From: DATKSS01 sp035533335
GTDB lineage: Bacteria; Chloroflexota; Dormibacteria; Dormibacterales; Dormibacteraceae
Assembly (NCBI GenBank): GCA_035533335.1
Contig: DATLUC010000020.1
Coordinates: 1 to 8,688, forward strand
DNA length: 8,688 nucleotides
Direction: 5' to 3'
Of the stretch, positions 6,874 through 8,688 are shown piece after piece. The position numbers and the translations under genes are program-made. Numbering within the stretch: the stretch's first letter is position 1; each line of letters opens with the position of its first letter. The notes under the pieces are model-generated. The model was not told the origin of the DNA and did not search any database. It worked only from the letters and a program-made list of their open reading frames with translations.

Positions 6874-7922
6874 CCGCCGACCTCAGGACGACCTACATGG
6901 GATTGGAGCTCGCCAATCCGCTGGTCGCTGCGGCGTCGCCGCTCTCAGGTACGCTCGACGGCCTGCTGGCGCTGGAAGAGGCCGGGGCCGGCGCGGTGGT
7001 CCTGCAGTCGCTGTTCGAAGAGCAGATCGAGCATCACGAGCTGGCGGTCAACTCGATCCTCGAGACCGCGAACGACAGCTTTCCCGAGGTGCACAACTTC
7101 TTCCCCGGCCTCGACGACTACAACACGGGCCCGGAGTCGTATCTGCAAATGGTGGAGGCCGCGAAGGCGAAGATGAAGATCCCCGTGATCGGGAGCCTGA
7201 ATGGAATCTCGATCGGAGGGTGGACGCGCTACGCGCGCCTCATCGAGGAGGCGGGGGCCGACGCCCTCGAGCTGAACATTTACTTCGTCGCCGCTGACGT
7301 GAGGACCACCTCGGCGGAGGTCGAAGCGCGCTATGTCGACCTGGTCGGCGAGGTCGCCAGCTCGATCTCGATTCCGCTGGCGGTCAAGCTCGGGCCGTAC
7401 TTCTCGTCGCTCGCCAACATGGCGCGGCGCATCTCCATCGCCGGGGCGCAGGGCCTGGTGCTCTTCAACCGGTTCCTCTACCCGGACATCTCCCTGCACA
7501 AGATGAAGGTGGTGCCGACCCTGCACCTGAGCTCCTCGGAGGAATCGCTCATGACGCTGCGCTGGGTCGCGATCCTCAGCGGCCAGCTGCCGATCTCGAT
7601 CGGTGCGAGCAGCGGGATCCACTCCGCCCAGGACGTGGTCAAGCTCGTGCTCGCCGGCGCCGACGTGACGATGATGGCCTCAGCGCTGCTGCGCCGCGGA
7701 CCGGGCCACATTCGCGCCGTGACCGCGGGCCTGACCGCCTGGATGGACGAGCACGAGTACCTGTCGGTGCGCGAGATGAAGGGGAGCATGAGCCAGGCCT
7801 CCTCGCCGGCGCCCGCGGAGTTCGAGCGGGCCAACTACATGCGCAGCCTGGTCGATTTCACGGTCGCCTCGCCCGACCCGCGGCACTTCTACGCGAGGCG
7901 TGACCCGATCCCTTGGGACTGA
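6870..7922 (+). CDS. Dihydroorotate dehydrogenase-like flavoprotein, cysteine-free, function unknown
   Basis: This 350-residue protein has the TIM-barrel layout of the dihydroorotate dehydrogenase (PyrD/PreA) superfamily. The N-terminus has YMGLELANPLVAAASPLSG (9-27). Barrel strands follow with IPVIGSLNG (104-112), LAVKLGPY (170-177, with the Lys expected near FMN), GLVLFNRF (195-202) and the FMN-phosphate-type end SIGASSGIHSAQDVVKLVLA (243-262). True DHODs have an NxSCPN (class 1) or NxSSPN (class 2) loop that supplies the catalytic Cys or Ser. Here the equivalent is ELNIYFVAAD (134-143), without either, and the whole protein contains no cysteine. It therefore probably binds FMN but cannot carry out canonical dihydroorotate oxidation or bind its own Fe-S cluster. 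Such proteins are usually annotated only as dihydroorotate dehydrogenase-like. Overlap with nifJ suggests a redox role tied to PFOR; that is inference. No pyrimidine gene is adjacent. Confidence 0.88.
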   Translation: MTADLRTTYMGLELANPLVAAASPLSGTLDGLLALEEAGAGAVVLQSLFEEQIEHHELAVNSILETANDSFPEVHNFFPGLDDYNTGPESYLQMVEAAKAKMKIPVIGSLNGISIGGWTRYARLIEEAGADALELNIYFVAADVRTTSAEVEARYVDLVGEVASSISIPLAVKLGPYFSSLANMARRISIAGAQGLVLFNRFLYPDISLHKMKVVPTLHLSSSEESLMTLRWVAILSGQLPISIGASSGIHSAQDVVKLVLAGADVTMMASALLRRGPGHIRAVTAGLTAWMDEHEYLSVREMKGSMSQASSPAPAEFERANYMRSLVDFTVASPDPRHFYARRDPIPWD

Positions 7923-7923
7923 G

Positions 7924-7928
7924 AAGGA
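7924..7928 (+). promoter_or_regulatory. Shine-Dalgarno for the ABC transporter gene
   Basis: AAGGA lies directly after the TGA of the DHOD-like gene (7920-7922) and ten bases before the ATG at 7939. It supports that ATG, since the frame stays open upstream into the previous gene and would otherwise leave the start undecided. Confidence 0.6.
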
Positions 7929-7938
7929 TACTGAGCAC

Positions 7939-8688
7939 ATGGCGGCGATCATCCAGGTTGAGCGGCTGACCAAGAGCTATGGCGGCAAGCGCGGCATCGT
8001 CGACGTGTCGTTCGAGGTGGCGGAGGGCGAGGTGCTCGGGTTCCTCGGACCCAACGGCGCCGGCAAGACCACCACGATCAGGCTGCTCATGGCGCTGCTG
8101 CACCCCGACGGGGGATCGGCGCGGATCGCCGGCCTCGACTGCTGGCAGCAGTCGATGGCGATCAAGCGGCTGGTCGGCTACGTGCCCGGCGAGCCGGCCC
8201 TCGATCCCAACCTGACCGGCGGCCAGATCCTCGAATACTTCGCGAACTTGCGCGGAGGCGTCGACCGGCCCTACCTGGCCCAACTGATCAAGCGGCTCGA
8301 TTTCGACCTCAATCGCAAGTTCCACCAGTACTCGACCGGCAACAAGCGCAAGGTGGTCTTGATCCAGGCCTTCATGCACCGGCCGAAGGTCTTGATCCTG
8401 GACGAGCCGACGAGCGGCCTCGACCCGCTCAACCAGCAGGTCTTTGAAGGCATGATCAGGGAGGCGCGGGAGTCGGGGAGCACCGTGTTCCTCTCATCGC
8501 ATGTCTTGAGCGAGGTCGAGAAGACCTGCACGAGGGTGGGGATCATCCGCGAAGGGCGGCTGGTGAGGCTCGGCGGCATCGCCGACGTGAAAGCGATCAA
8601 GCGATACGAGATCACGATCGTTTTCGCGTCCCCCGTTCCGCCCGAGACCTTCGCCTCGGTCGAAGGGGTCGAGAAGGTGGAGGTGCTC
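7939..8688 (+). CDS. ABC-2 type exporter ATP-binding protein, 3'-truncated by window edge
   Basis: This is the cytoplasmic ATPase subunit of an ABC exporter; its membrane partner is expected just downstream, outside the window. The 250 visible residues run off the right edge. Walker A is GPNGAGKTT (37-45), Walker B plus catalytic Glu is VLILDEP (151-157), the D-loop is SGLD (159-162), and the switch His is in SSH (186-188). The signature is degenerate: YSTGNKRKV (131-139) instead of LSGGQ, as in NatA/CcmA-type ABC-2 ATPases. The Q-loop position reads YVPGE (81-85), so the usual Gln is replaced; a PGE variant at this place recurs in a subgroup of ABC-2 exporters, to my recollection. From about residue 215 a C-terminal accessory domain (DUF4162-like) begins. 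The gap to the DHOD-like gene is 16 bases, so co-transcription is likely. The substrate is unknown; antibiotic, lipid or ion export are all possible. Confidence 0.92.
   Translation, partial: MAAIIQVERLTKSYGGKRGIVDVSFEVAEGEVLGFLGPNGAGKTTTIRLLMALLHPDGGSARIAGLDCWQQSMAIKRLVGYVPGEPALDPNLTGGQILEYFANLRGGVDRPYLAQLIKRLDFDLNRKFHQYSTGNKRKVVLIQAFMHRPKVLILDEPTSGLDPLNQQVFEGMIREARESGSTVFLSSHVLSEVEKTCTRVGIIREGRLVRLGGIADVKAIKRYEITIVFASPVPPETFASVEGVEKVEVL

Noticed and set aside
6870..7922. Naming the DHOD-like gene pyrD or preA
   Set aside because: The catalytic loop residue and all cysteines are absent, and no pyrimidine genes flank it, so the symbol would imply an activity the sequence does not support.

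Overview
The window is a high-GC bacterial chromosomal segment. It carries five protein-coding genes, packed tightly, with G or C strongly preferred at third codon positions. The sequence alone does not fix the taxon. GC content, GTG starts and a one-polypeptide pyruvate:ferredoxin oxidoreductase would fit a soil or sediment Actinobacteriota, Chloroflexota or Dormibacterota-like organism, but this is inference. I see no rRNA, tRNA, CRISPR array, insertion sequence or phage gene.

Layout. (1) Positions 2-1876, + strand: glutamine-dependent asparagine synthetase AsnB, cut by the left edge so that only the first few residues, including the catalytic N-terminal Cys, are missing. (2) Positions 1914-3155, - strand: a 413-residue major facilitator superfamily exporter, convergent with asnB. 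The 37-bp gap between them holds a perfect 20-nt palindrome that looks like a bidirectional terminator hairpin. (3) Positions 3156-3273: a 118-bp divergent intergenic region with several small GC-rich hairpins and no clear Shine-Dalgarno site for either flanking gene. (4) Positions 3274-6873, + strand: a complete pyruvate:ferredoxin (flavodoxin) oxidoreductase of the NifJ type. All cluster and thiamine-diphosphate residues I could check are present. (5) Positions 6870-7922, + strand: a dihydroorotate-dehydrogenase-like flavoprotein that overlaps nifJ by four bases. (6) Positions 7939-8688, + strand: the ATP-binding subunit of an ABC-2 type exporter, cut by the right edge.

Genes 4 to 6 read as one operon, with a 4-base overlap and then a 16-base gap. 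PFOR oxidises pyruvate with CoA to acetyl-CoA and CO2, passing electrons to ferredoxin or flavodoxin, or it runs in reverse as pyruvate synthase. The next protein keeps the DHOD-type TIM barrel and FMN-site features but has no cysteine anywhere. Its catalytic-loop sequence also differs completely from that of true DHODs, so it is unlikely to make orotate. Its translational coupling to nifJ suggests an unassigned job linked to PFOR or its low-potential electrons. This is the most interesting observation in the window. The ABC gene may simply be co-transcribed.
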